Source of the DNA: Nitratiruptor sp. SB155-2 | GTDB lineage: Bacteria; Campylobacterota; Campylobacteria; Campylobacterales; Nitratiruptoraceae | Assembly (NCBI RefSeq): GCF_000010325.1 | Contig: NC_009662.1 | Coordinates: 578,501-642,500, forward strand | Reading direction: 5' to 3' | Length of the DNA stretch: 64,000 nt | Shown: positions 53,426 to 62,002 of the stretch, in pieces | Layout: each line of letters starts with the position of its first letter | Numbering within the stretch: position 1 is the stretch's first letter | Program-made: the position numbers and the translations under genes | Notes under the pieces: model-generated | What the model was told of the DNA's origin: nothing | Database searches by the model: none | The model's input: the letters and a program-made list of their open reading frames with translations, nothing else

Positions 53426-54481
53426 GTGGCCAAAGATCCAAGTAAAACCGAAAAAGCCACCCCCCGTAGGCGTGAGAAGGCGAGAGAAGAGGGGCAGGTA
53501 GCAAAAAGTCAGGATATTCCTATCTCTGCTACATTGATCGTAGTATTTATGTTATTCCTTGCGTATATTCCTTTTGCATATAAAAAACTGTATGAACTCT
53601 TTATGTTTATCTTTGCAGATCCTTTATATAATATCCCCCAATATAATTACTCCATAATATATCTGGTTATGGAGTTTATGGGATATCTGACAATACCCTT
53701 TTTCCTAGCATTGCTCATAACAGGTGTTGTATCGAACATTGCACAAATCGGCTTCTTGTTGACGTTCAAATCCATGGTCCCAAAACTGGAAAAAATAGAT
53801 CCTATTGCTGGATTAAAACGGCTTTTTTCATTAAAAACGCTTTTTGAACTTGTCAAAAACATTTTAAAACTGATTGCTGCAACTATAGTGAGCTATTTTT
53901 TGGTACAGTTTCTACTCCGAGATGTTTTCCAATATGCTACAACGACACCATATAAAGATGCAGTTCTTTTAGTGAAATATACCCTTATCATGATTCTTGG
54001 ATTTGCGATATTATCTATTCCAATTGCCGCCATTGATTTTTTCTTTAGAAAATTCGAGTTTGAAGAAAATATTAAAATGAGCAAACATGAGGTCAAAGAG
54101 GAACATAAACAGATGGAGGGGAACCCTCAGGTAAAATCTGAGATTCGAAAACGGATGCGCGAGATGAGTATGAATAGAATTATGGCTGAGGTTCCAAAAG
54201 CAGATGTGGTTATTACCAACCCTGTACACTTTGCGGTCGCTTTGAAATATGAAAAAGAGAAGATGCATGCACCAAAAGTGGTTGCTAAAGGGAAGGACTA
54301 TCTGGCACTCAAGATCAAAGAGATAGCTAAAGAACATGGGGTTCCTATAGAAGAGAATCCACCTTTGGCAAGAGCAATCTATCAAGCGTGTGATGTGGAT
54401 GAATACATTCCGGAGAACCTTTATAAAGCTATCGCTAAAATTTTTGCGAAAGTTTTCAAAAGACAACGACGAAGATTATAG
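53426..54481 (+). CDS. flhB: Export specificity switch protein FlhB
   Basis: The 351-residue protein starts with GTG. It has a basic N-terminus (KTEKATPRRREKAREEGQVA), four membrane helices, and a cytoplasmic domain with the autocleavage site written NPVH (about 264-267) rather than the common NPTH. FlhB controls the change from hook to filament export after self-cleavage between N and P. N, P and H are kept, so cleavage is likely. It overlaps the convergent diguanylate cyclase gene by 6 bp. Confidence 0.95.
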   Translation: MAKDPSKTEKATPRRREKAREEGQVAKSQDIPISATLIVVFMLFLAYIPFAYKKLYELFMFIFADPLYNIPQYNYSIIYLVMEFMGYLTIPFFLALLITGVVSNIAQIGFLLTFKSMVPKLEKIDPIAGLKRLFSLKTLFELVKNILKLIAATIVSYFLVQFLLRDVFQYATTTPYKDAVLLVKYTLIMILGFAILSIPIAAIDFFFRKFEFEENIKMSKHEVKEEHKQMEGNPQVKSEIRKRMREMSMNRIMAEVPKADVVITNPVHFAVALKYEKEKMHAPKVVAKGKDYLALKIKEIAKEHGVPIEENPPLARAIYQACDVDEYIPENLYKAIAKIFAKVFKRQRRRL

Positions 54482-55936
54482 TGCAACGGTTGTTTTGTTT
54501 CTACCACCAAGTTTTGAGCCATAGAGCGCATTGTCCGCTTTTTTGATAGCCTGATCAATACTTTCATTGGGATCGACACTTGCAACGCCCAAACTGATAG
54601 TCACTTTTCCAACTTCAGGGAAAGTGTGTGATTCTACAGCCTTTCTCAGTTTTTCTGCCATGGCGAAGGCTTGTTTTTCATCCGTTTCAGGTGTAAGAAT
54701 CAAAAACTCCTCTCCACCCCATCTTATAGCATAATCATATTTTCGTATATTTTGTTTGATGATTTTGGCCAGTTCTCGCAATACGACATCGCCGATATCG
54801 TGTCCGTATGTATCATTTATTTTCTTGAAATGATCGATATCGAACAAAATAACAGATAATGGCCGTTTATGTCTATGGCTCCGTTTAATCTCGATTTCCG
54901 CAATCTCTTGAAACTTGTGCCTGTTGAATAGTCCAGTTAATTTATCTACCGTTGCCATCTCTTCGAATTTGATCCTTGATATGGCAAAGTAAAAAAGTAT
55001 AGTGAATAAAAAGAGTATGAGAATAGAGCCTAGAAGAATATTTTGCCAAAAAATCGTATCAAACATCTTGATATTGTTATCGCGTTTAATAGAGACGATA
55101 TAACCTACGTTAAATTTGTTTTTATTGATAGCAAGAAATGTTATCACATAGTAGTTACCATCAATTTCTACAGATTTTGCAAAATTTTTATATTGTAACA
55201 GTTGATTGGAAATTGTATTTCGTATCTTTAATTTAATCTTTTGTATGGTTTTGCGATAGATGCCATCACTTTTGTCAGAAATTTTTTCATAATAAAAAAA
55301 TGGGCTATATTCACTTTGGATGAATGAGTAGATTCCATAACGAAACGCGATGCCCTCAACCATCAGTTTATTGACAATGAATTCGTAGTGTGCATGGAAG
55401 AGTTTTTGCAACTCTTTAGTAAAAATATCATATGAAAGTGCCAACTCTATAAATGCTATTAAATGATTGTTGTAATAAATTGGCTTTTGAAAAGTTATGA
55501 GAAGCTTGTTTGCCATATTTTTTTTATTATTTAGTGAAAGTTTTTTGCTAGAAGTCGCTAATTCCGGTTTATTCATATTTAAAATAAGTGTTCCATCCGG
55601 TTTGTAAAGTGAGAGATAATGAATATGATACTTTTTCAGTTTTTGGTAATAAGGAAAAAGTTTTTGATACACTCTTTTTTTGTTACTTGTTTGGGTGATC
55701 AACGTTAAGAGTTCTCGATCGTCATAGAACATATCGTAAAAAAAGGATACTAGATGTTGATAGGAGTATTTCGTAACACGGTATTCTGAACGCAATTGAT
55801 CTATTTTTTGTGAAAGATAGAGATCTATTCTCGTTTGTTTATCTTTTGAAAAATAGAAATATATCCCTATGATTCCAATGATCACAACTATGAGAAGCGA
55901 TATAAAGAGAATGACCGTTTTACTATTTTTTATCAT
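54476..55936 (-). CDS. Membrane-bound diguanylate cyclase
   Basis: The 486-residue protein has two membrane spans (about 8-28 and 285-310) enclosing a periplasmic sensor of about 250 residues, probably a double-Cache-like domain. A C-terminal GGDEF domain (330-486) follows, with active site GGEEF (RWGGEEFLIL) and the inhibitory RxxD site (RKYD) five residues upstream. It should make c-di-GMP in response to an external signal. It closes the PilZ-fliJ-motE-DGC operon and overlaps motE by 14 bp, so signal production is linked to motor genes. Confidence 0.88.
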   Translation of the reverse strand: MIKNSKTVILFISLLIVVIIGIIGIYFYFSKDKQTRIDLYLSQKIDQLRSEYRVTKYSYQHLVSFFYDMFYDDRELLTLITQTSNKKRVYQKLFPYYQKLKKYHIHYLSLYKPDGTLILNMNKPELATSSKKLSLNNKKNMANKLLITFQKPIYYNNHLIAFIELALSYDIFTKELQKLFHAHYEFIVNKLMVEGIAFRYGIYSFIQSEYSPFFYYEKISDKSDGIYRKTIQKIKLKIRNTISNQLLQYKNFAKSVEIDGNYYVITFLAINKNKFNVGYIVSIKRDNNIKMFDTIFWQNILLGSILILFLFTILFYFAISRIKFEEMATVDKLTGLFNRHKFQEIAEIEIKRSHRHKRPLSVILFDIDHFKKINDTYGHDIGDVVLRELAKIIKQNIRKYDYAIRWGGEEFLILTPETDEKQAFAMAEKLRKAVESHTFPEVGKVTISLGVASVDPNESIDQAIKKADNALYGSKLGGRNKTTVAL

Positions 55937-56375
55937 TTTTTAGTTTTGTCAAAATTACTGTAATTTTGTTTAAAGCTTCTGGATCTATAAAATTGAGTGC
56001 CTCTCCAGCTTTTTTTGATTTCATATTATAAAGGATATATGCGGCAATTTTCGGATCTTTGATTTTGGAGAGTTTTTCACCTGCATATTCTGGATCCATG
56101 CTTTCGAAGTCTTTTGCCAGTTTTTTGAAATGTTGAGACTGAATGGTCTTTATTTGATTATCTAGCATTTTTTTAAACCGTTGCAGTTTTGTCTCTTCTT
56201 CTTTGATTTTTTCAAGGAGAAGTTTTTTCTCTTTTATCTGTTTTTTTAAAATTTCTTGCATTGTTCTTAGTTTTTCAAGCTCTTTTTGTATCTCTTTTTT
56301 TTCCGTCTGTGCAAAAAGAGAACTAGTACTTATGAGTATGAAAACGGTAAGACTCTTCTGCCAAAAACTCTTCAT
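55923..56375 (-). CDS. motE: MotE-like periplasmic motor protein
   Basis: The 150-residue protein has a signal peptide (MKSFWQKSLTVFILISTSSLFA), a coiled coil (about 25-80) and a C-terminal MgtE-N-like domain (FESMDPEYAGEKLSKIKDPK, then AAYILYNMKSKKAGEALNFI). In H. pylori HP0256 (FliJ-like) is followed by HP0257 (MotE), the same order as here. MotE/FlgX proteins are reported to support stator stability in the Campylobacterota motor. The overlap with fliJ is 53 bp. Confidence 0.75.
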   Translation of the reverse strand: MKSFWQKSLTVFILISTSSLFAQTEKKEIQKELEKLRTMQEILKKQIKEKKLLLEKIKEEETKLQRFKKMLDNQIKTIQSQHFKKLAKDFESMDPEYAGEKLSKIKDPKIAAYILYNMKSKKAGEALNFIDPEALNKITVILTKLKNDKK

Positions 56376-56739
56376 GCTTCTCTTCTCTCTTTTGTTGTAG
56401 CTTTTTCATCTTTTGTTCTAGCTTTTCGTAAGCTTTTTTTGTAGCAAGTAACTCTTTCATCTGCTGAAGGATATACTCTTTTTTCTGTTCCAGTTGTTCT
56501 ATTTGAAAATCGATCTTGGAAATATTGTGCTTGAGCTCTCGAATACAGTTGACTGCATGAATCTGTTCAAAAATCGTTTTTCGTGTTTGATGTTCCAGTT
56601 TGTCGATAATTTCGAAAATCGATTGTTTATGTGCAATCAGCTCGCTGATCGATACGTCGATCTCCTTTTTTTTATTGGATAGTTTATCGAGTTGGTTCTT
56701 GTTTTCTTTGATGAAAAGTCGGAGTGAACTTTTTTTCAT
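56323..56739 (-). CDS. fliJ: FliJ-like export chaperone
   Basis: The 138-residue protein is an almost continuous coiled coil (about 10-125) ending in a charged EEKHEEFLAEE tail, as in FliJ. FliJ links FliI to FlhA and escorts export chaperones. Sequence similarity in this family is low, so the call rests on coiled coil, length and the motE neighbour. It overlaps the PilZ gene by 4 bp. Confidence 0.7.
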   Translation of the reverse strand: MKKSSLRLFIKENKNQLDKLSNKKKEIDVSISELIAHKQSIFEIIDKLEHQTRKTIFEQIHAVNCIRELKHNISKIDFQIEQLEQKKEYILQQMKELLATKKAYEKLEQKMKKLQQKREEKHEEFLAEESYRFHTHKY

Positions 56740-57776
56740 GCGTTTTTCAATTGTGCTAGTTTTTTCTGTTCTTTTTGGACATATTCATGAATTTTTTGCT
56801 CGATTTGCGCTGAGAGTTCTTCAAAAGTCCCCCGTATACAAAGATTATTTGCATACTCGATTTTATCAAGGAGCTTCAGATAGCTTTTGATTTTGATATC
56901 GAGTAGTGTAAATTCTATCTGTATGATATCGGCGTATTTGAATCTCTTTATAATATCAGGTTTGCCGTTGAAGCAGATTCTCGCCCCGCCTGCACTGATA
57001 TCGACCATTTCACCGTGTAAGGTATACTGTTTATCCTCTTTTTCGTCATGATAAAAAACTTTGACAGGAAGTTCTGTCCGGACTCTTGGATATTCCCTTC
57101 TTTGCGTTCGGCTCATTTCAAAAGTATGAGGAGTTTGTATGACGATTTTGCCATTTTCGTTGAGTATTTTTTCGATAGGAACTATAACTGTATATATAGC
57201 ATCATCTTTGCGTATAAAAATGATTTTGATAAGATCACCACTTTTTAGATCACTTGGTATAGCATCGGATAGCAACCAATACATATATCGTTCATCTTTG
57301 TCATATAGCGTTGCATTATAGGATTTGTTTTGATGGATAAGTGTCGCGTTTTGAAAGAGTTCTATATCTTTCGTACTCACAAGCGGAATATAGGGCGAGA
57401 GGATCTCAAAGCCCAGTTTTTTTCGCATATCTTTGATGATCCTCTCATCTGCGTTAGGGTTCTCTTGCAAATAAAGATCGACAACCTTTTCGAAAGGCGC
57501 TTTAAATTCGAGGACTACCATCGGATCTCGTCCCATTTTCTGAGCATAGGCCCATAGAAGCTTTATCTCTTCTGGAGTCAGTTCTCTGTCAAGAGCGTAT
57601 CGTTTGAAGTATTCAAAAACGCTTCTTTCTTTTCTATATTTTTGAAAAAGAAAACCGGCAGTGAAAAAGATTATAAAGCCGATTATTGACAGAACAACGA
57701 TGATCGTTGTTGTTTCACTGTCGCTGTTCCAAAACTGTGTCGCTAGTTTGACCGTTTCGAAACGGTTTCCTTCCAT
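56736..57776 (-). CDS. PilZ-domain (YcgR-like) c-di-GMP receptor
   Basis: I place the start at 57776 (MEGNRFETVK) after AAAGGATTTTT; the frame extends further but only into the promoter region. The 346-residue protein has an N-terminal membrane span (about 23-45), a helical region, a YcgR-N-like beta domain (about 130-220) and a PilZ domain with R227-x-x-x-R231 and D259-x-S-x-x-G264, both needed for c-di-GMP binding. YcgR brakes the motor on binding. A membrane-anchored version beside fliJ, motE and a diguanylate cyclase suggests local control of motility. Confidence 0.85.
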   Translation of the reverse strand: MEGNRFETVKLATQFWNSDSETTTIIVVLSIIGFIIFFTAGFLFQKYRKERSVFEYFKRYALDRELTPEEIKLLWAYAQKMGRDPMVVLEFKAPFEKVVDLYLQENPNADERIIKDMRKKLGFEILSPYIPLVSTKDIELFQNATLIHQNKSYNATLYDKDERYMYWLLSDAIPSDLKSGDLIKIIFIRKDDAIYTVIVPIEKILNENGKIVIQTPHTFEMSRTQRREYPRVRTELPVKVFYHDEKEDKQYTLHGEMVDISAGGARICFNGKPDIIKRFKYADIIQIEFTLLDIKIKSYLKLLDKIEYANNLCIRGTFEELSAQIEQKIHEYVQKEQKKLAQLKNA

Positions 57777-57894
57777 AAAAATCCTTTTGTAGTAATCACA
57801 CACATATAGTAGCAAAATTCTCGTAAAATGATACTTTTTTCCCAAATAAAGAACGCAAATATAAACAAAATTCATTCAATATTGTACTCCAGAC

Positions 57895-57921
57895 TAAAAA
57901 ATAAATCCCTGCCACCGATAA
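57895..57921 (+). promoter_or_regulatory. Sigma-28 promoter of flagellin gene
   Basis: TAAA (57895-57898), a 15-bp spacer and ACCGATAA (57914-57921) match the sigma-28 consensus TAAA-N15-GCCGATAA with one change. An AAGGAGG ribosome-binding site follows at about 57940, just before the flagellin ATG. Recognition by the FliA encoded at 38989 is expected. Confidence 0.88.
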
Positions 57922-57951
57922 TAAGATTGTAAAAAAAATAAGGAGGCAATC

Positions 57952-59490
57952 ATGGCACTTAGAGTAAACTACAACTTTCAAGCGGACTTCGGACATGTCA
58001 ACTTGAAAAAAACGGAAAGTAGGCTCAATACATCTTTGGAGCGATTGGAAACGGGTCTTCGTATCAACAGCGCAAAAGATGATGCGGCAGGTCTGTTTAT
58101 CGCAGATCAGTTGGGACTAGTAAGTAAGGCGCTTGATCAAGGTTCTAGAAATGCAAACGACGGTATAAGTGCATCACAAATTGCAGAGTCTACACTCGGT
58201 CAAATTTATGATAAATTGACCTCTATGTATACAAAAGCTTCTCAGGCTGCTAATGATACAAACGATGCTAATGCAAGAGCAGCACTGCAAAATGATATTA
58301 AAGCAATTACTGATGCAATTGATAGAATGGCAAAAGCAGCCGAATTTAATGGTAAAAAACTTCTAGATGGTACTTTTACAAATCAGCAAATCCAGTATGG
58401 TCCAAGAGCTGGCCAGTCACTAAATATTTCTATAAGCAGTGTAACGGCTAATAATTTGGGAGCATATACGGTAAATGGAGTAGGAGCAACCGGGGTAGAT
58501 ACTGCTAATGACTATGCCACATTAACTGCTGCAAATACGAACTGGGGATATGATAGCACAAACGACTCTATTAAAATTGCTGGTAAAGCTATAACATTGG
58601 CAAACGATACAGTAGATGATGCAGCTGCGCTGGCTGCAGCAATTAACGGCGATAGTGATATCACATCAAAAGGCATAGAAGCATATGCATCGAATAGCAG
58701 TATAGCTGATACAGCATTTTCACCTATAAGTGCGGGCAGTGACGGAACAACCGTAATTAAGCTTTACGTTGGAAGTGATCGTACTGAAGATGCAACTATT
58801 ACTATCGCAGCAGGTACAGAACTTACGTTAAACGAACTCGTTGATCAAATCAATGCCCAAGCGGGAGAGAAAGTTACTGCAAGTAATGTTGATGGTAAAC
58901 TCAAATTGGATACTCCTAATGGTGAGACATTGGGATTTGAAGTAACGATTAATGGTACTGCAGCAAATGGTGCAGATAGTGTAGATTTGAGTATGCTTTT
59001 GCAAGGTGCATCAGGAACTGTAACAGCAGGAACTGCTGCAGTTACCGGTTCTGCAGTAAAAGTTGGAAAGCTGGAGATTATGGGTACAGATGCATTCACA
59101 ATAGATCATACCGGTGTCAGTGGTACAAATGAAGGTTATAATTTTGACACTGCTACTGGTGGAACATCAACTTTAAGTAATCTTAATTCTTTAAATGTTA
59201 CTACATATGATGATGCACAATCAGCTATGAAAATCATCAATATCGCCATTAAAAAAGTGGATAAAAGTAGAAGCGATCTTGGTTCGATCCAGCAAAACCT
59301 ACAAGCGATCATTGATAACAACGATTTTGCTGCGACTCAGACAAGAGAGGCAGAGAGCCGTATCCGAAATGTGGACTTTGCAAAAGAGATGAGTGAGTTT
59401 ACAAGACAGCAAACGCTTATGCAGTCTGGTATGGCGATGCTTGCACAGGCAAATCAGCTACCTCAGATGGTTCTTCAGCTGCTTAGATAA
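57952..59490 (+). CDS. flaA: Flagellin
   Basis: The 512-residue protein has the conserved flagellin ends: N-terminal LETGLRINSAKDDAAGLFIA with SRNANDGISASQIAE, and C-terminal RNVDFAKEMSEFTRQQTL with QSGMAMLAQANQLPQMVL. The centre (about 170-400) is Ala/Thr/Asp/Gly-rich and variable. The N-terminal helix after NDGIS lacks the arginine-leucine pattern of TLR5-active flagellins, as in Campylobacterota. A sigma-28 promoter and strong ribosome-binding site precede it. Only one flagellin gene lies in this window. Confidence 0.97.
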   Translation: MALRVNYNFQADFGHVNLKKTESRLNTSLERLETGLRINSAKDDAAGLFIADQLGLVSKALDQGSRNANDGISASQIAESTLGQIYDKLTSMYTKASQAANDTNDANARAALQNDIKAITDAIDRMAKAAEFNGKKLLDGTFTNQQIQYGPRAGQSLNISISSVTANNLGAYTVNGVGATGVDTANDYATLTAANTNWGYDSTNDSIKIAGKAITLANDTVDDAAALAAAINGDSDITSKGIEAYASNSSIADTAFSPISAGSDGTTVIKLYVGSDRTEDATITIAAGTELTLNELVDQINAQAGEKVTASNVDGKLKLDTPNGETLGFEVTINGTAANGADSVDLSMLLQGASGTVTAGTAAVTGSAVKVGKLEIMGTDAFTIDHTGVSGTNEGYNFDTATGGTSTLSNLNSLNVTTYDDAQSAMKIINIAIKKVDKSRSDLGSIQQNLQAIIDNNDFAATQTREAESRIRNVDFAKEMSEFTRQQTLMQSGMAMLAQANQLPQMVLQLLR

Positions 59491-59494
59491 CTTT

Positions 59495-59523
59495 TTCATA
59501 GGGCTTTTGCCCTATGGTATAAT
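59495..59523 (+). promoter_or_regulatory. Sigma-70-type promoter candidate for flaG-fliD-fliS
   Basis: TTCATA (59495-59500) and TATAAT (59518-59523) are 17 bp apart. The flagellin hairpin occupies the -35 and spacer, so the same DNA may end one transcript and start another. The -10 is perfect; the -35 matches at four of six positions. Confidence 0.45.
59497..59516 (+). terminator. Hairpin after flagellin
   Basis: CATAGGGC (59497-59504) and GCCCTATG (59509-59516) form a perfect 8-bp stem with a TTTT loop, 6 bp after the flagellin stop. No T-run follows. It may stabilise the flagellin mRNA 3' end or partly terminate transcription before flaG. Confidence 0.5.
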
Positions 59524-59533
59524 GAAATAAAAG

Positions 59534-59574
59534 TGCTTTTTGAAAAGGTTGTAGAAGAGCTTTTTCAAAAAGCA
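59534..59574 (+). promoter_or_regulatory. 13-bp stem-loop in the flaG leader
   Basis: TGCTTTTTGAAAA (59534-59546) and TTTTCAAAAAGCA (59562-59574) form a perfect 13-bp stem with a 15-nt loop. It ends 2 bp before the AGGAGAGA ribosome-binding site of flaG. It could control translation or mRNA stability of the filament-cap operon. Confidence 0.5.
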
Positions 59575-59587
59575 TAAGGAGAGAGCG

Positions 59588-59986
59588 ATGGATGTCAAAG
59601 CAATTATGAGCAATCAATCGATACAGCAACTCAATGCACAAAACTCTTCGACGCAACAGGTGAAAGAGGCGCAAAAAACGCAAATGCAAAATGACAATCA
59701 ACAAAAGATTGAACAAAACGTTCAAAAAAACGAAGCTGCAAATCAAAAAAAAGAGGTCTCAGAAAAAGATCTCAAAAACGCTCTTGACACCGTCCAAAAA
59801 AAGATATCTTTGCTGACAAACTCTCAGCTGAGAATCGAAGTGGACAAAGATACAGGCAAACAGATAGTCAAGATTGTGGATCAAGAGACAAAAGAGGTTA
59901 TCAGACAGCTTCCTCCGGAAGCTCTTTTGAAAATCGCAAAATATATCGATGAAATAACAGGGCTTTTGTATAAAAACAAAGCCTAA
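59588..59986 (+). CDS. flaG: FlaG family filament protein
   Basis: The 132-residue protein has a Gln/Asn-rich N-terminus (1-60) and the FlaG domain (about 65-130; LRIEVDKDTGKQIVKIVDQ, then EVIRQLPPEALLKIAKYI). FlaG affects filament length. In C. jejuni flaG-fliD-fliS lie in the same order. The leader contains the stem-loop at 59534. Confidence 0.92.
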   Translation: MDVKAIMSNQSIQQLNAQNSSTQQVKEAQKTQMQNDNQQKIEQNVQKNEAANQKKEVSEKDLKNALDTVQKKISLLTNSQLRIEVDKDTGKQIVKIVDQETKEVIRQLPPEALLKIAKYIDEITGLLYKNKA

Positions 59987-59996
59987 AGGATAGAAA

Positions 59997-61355
59997 ATGG
60001 CAGGAGAGATGTCCATAACGGGCCTTACCAACACTGGGTTTGATTATAATGCATACCTTGATAAACTTGCCCAACTCAAATCCATTCCCTTGCAGCAGAT
60101 GCAGGCTCAGCAACAAAAGATCATCGCCAAATCTACGGCTATTGTCCAGGTAAAAAGTGCACTGAGCGATTTTCTTTCTCCTTTGACGACTTTGCAAGAT
60201 AGTTCCATTTATGACAAACTAGATGCGACACTTTCCAATGACAACATCGCATCGGTAAGTGTTGACGGTACAAAAGCCCAACCTGGCAGTTACAATTTGG
60301 AAGTAGTACAGCTTGCCAAGGCAAGTTCTTTTTTAATCTCTCCCGCACAAAATGTCACAGACCCCAATGCAGCTTTTACGGATAGTGGCACACTGACGAT
60401 AAATTACAAATTGGATGGAACCGCAACCTCTTTGGATATCGACTATACTGGAAAATCTCTCGCTGACATTGTGAATGAGATCAATCAGTCTGCAGATCTG
60501 GAAGCGACAATGATCAATAGTGGGAGCTCCACATCCCCTGATTATCGTATTTTGGTCACCTCGAAAAAAACTGGCATTGACAATGAAATAACAGGAATTT
60601 CCGATAGTGATGGTGACAATACAACAGGTTTTGATACCAATAGCGATCCCTCTACTGACCCAAGAGCATCCTATACCACACAAGCAGCGCAAAACGCCCA
60701 GATAAAACTCAATGGCATCATCATAGAAAATGCCACCAATACCTTTAGCGATGTATTAAGTGGCGTGGAAATCACCGCTCAAGAGGTGGGTACCAGCTCC
60801 CTTACTGTCGCAAAAGATTTTTCAGATATTGAAAATTCTCTCGATACAATTGTTTCAGCTTACAATACACTCAAAGATACGATCAATCAAGTCACTGCAA
60901 AAGGGCAGCCACTCCAGGGAGAAGGAAGTTTGTCTCGCATCACTACCACAATTTTCAATAAACTCAATAGTGTCCTTGGCCAATATGGTCTTTTGGATAC
61001 GACGGGTGAGGGTGAGGCGGCCACTGGAAAACTCGTACTGAAAAAAGATGCTTTGGAATCCCTTTTCAATGATCCAAATTTTGATGCGAAAACGACATTC
61101 ACCAATATGGCCAGAGATCTGGAGTCGTATGTCAATAACTATACAGACAATATGACCTTGATCAATGAACGCTATCTTGAGCAAAGTGACAGAATTCAAA
61201 AAGAGATAGAGGAGAAAAGCGAGAGAATTCAAAAAGAGATCGACGCTCTTCGGACCCGCTATGCAAAAATAAATGTCTATCTTTCTCAGCTCCAAGATAC
61301 GAGATTAAGAATAGAGAACTTTACAAAAGCCTTGCTCAATGGCGGGGATAAATAG
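59997..61355 (+). CDS. fliD: Filament cap protein FliD
   Basis: The 452-residue protein has N-terminal FliD features (GLTNTGFDYNAYLDKLAQLK, about 9-28) and a central beta-rich part. The C-terminus (about 380-450) is a coiled coil with near-repeats (RIQKEIEEKSERIQKEIDAL) ending in a family-like helix. FliD caps the filament and controls flagellin addition. AAAGGATAGA precedes the ATG. It is shorter than the 640-residue C. jejuni FliD, mainly in the variable centre. Confidence 0.93.
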   Translation: MAGEMSITGLTNTGFDYNAYLDKLAQLKSIPLQQMQAQQQKIIAKSTAIVQVKSALSDFLSPLTTLQDSSIYDKLDATLSNDNIASVSVDGTKAQPGSYNLEVVQLAKASSFLISPAQNVTDPNAAFTDSGTLTINYKLDGTATSLDIDYTGKSLADIVNEINQSADLEATMINSGSSTSPDYRILVTSKKTGIDNEITGISDSDGDNTTGFDTNSDPSTDPRASYTTQAAQNAQIKLNGIIIENATNTFSDVLSGVEITAQEVGTSSLTVAKDFSDIENSLDTIVSAYNTLKDTINQVTAKGQPLQGEGSLSRITTTIFNKLNSVLGQYGLLDTTGEGEAATGKLVLKKDALESLFNDPNFDAKTTFTNMARDLESYVNNYTDNMTLINERYLEQSDRIQKEIEEKSERIQKEIDALRTRYAKINVYLSQLQDTRLRIENFTKALLNGGDK

Positions 61356-61367
61356 AAAGGATAGGAA

Positions 61368-61748
61368 ATGAGTCCATATAACGTATATGAGAAAAATATG
61401 ACACAAATAGAAAGTAAAGAGGATTTACTTCTCGCGACGTTTGATGAACTACTTTCCAAGCTCAATATGGCAAAGATAGCTATAACGGAAGGACTTATAG
61501 AAGCAAAAATCAAAGAACTAGATAAGGCTATCTTGGGACTAGAAGTGTTAAGAACCTCTTTGGATTTTGAAAAAGGCGGGGAGATTGCCAAAAATTTAGA
61601 TGCAATTTACGCTTTTTGTATAGATGAGATCATAAAAGCAAACGCTACAAATAAAATAGAATATATCAATAATGCAGTGGAAGTACTCAAGCCTATCGCC
61701 CAAGGTTTTAAAGAGAGTCTGAAAAACCCTATAGCTTCCGCATCATGA
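61368..61748 (+). CDS. fliS: Flagellin chaperone FliS
   Basis: The 126-residue helical protein has FliS features (NVYEKNMTQIESKEDLLLAT, about 4-23, then a leucine-rich LDKAILGLEVLRTSLDFEKG segment). It binds the flagellin C-terminus before export. AAAGGATAGG precedes the start. It overlaps the next gene by ATGA. Confidence 0.93.
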   Translation: MSPYNVYEKNMTQIESKEDLLLATFDELLSKLNMAKIAITEGLIEAKIKELDKAILGLEVLRTSLDFEKGGEIAKNLDAIYAFCIDEIIKANATNKIEYINNAVEVLKPIAQGFKESLKNPIASAS

Positions 61749-62002
61749 GCTGCCAAAAGTCGATCGATTTTCTTCAAAGTTTGTTGAACAATTTCCGTAG
61801 CGAAGAAATTGATCGTTATATCGCTTTTTTGAATGATCTACCCAATTCCCTAAAGGGATGTGAGGAAACAGAACTCCATAAAATCATCGAACTTATCGCA
61901 AAACTTGAAGAACAAGCTCACATGTTGCAGCAAGAAATTGCCAAAAAACTCCAATCCCAAGAAAATGAGAAAAAGGTTCTCGAAATCTATAAGAAATATT
62001 AA
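61745..62002 (+). CDS. FliT-like small helical protein
   Basis: The 85-residue, all-helical protein follows fliS, the usual position of the FliD chaperone FliT. It has leucine/glutamate-rich heptads over about 45-80 and two cysteines (residues 3 and 39). Sequence similarity to FliT is not obvious, so the role is inferred from position and size. Its stop overlaps the convergent flgL stop by 4 bp. Confidence 0.6.
   Translation: MSCQKSIDFLQSLLNNFRSEEIDRYIAFLNDLPNSLKGCEETELHKIIELIAKLEEQAHMLQQEIAKKLQSQENEKKVLEIYKKY

Noticed and set aside
57777-57875. N-terminal extension of the PilZ protein
   Set aside because: The added residues are Tyr/Cys-rich and lie in the promoter gap; AAAGGA precedes the start at 57776.
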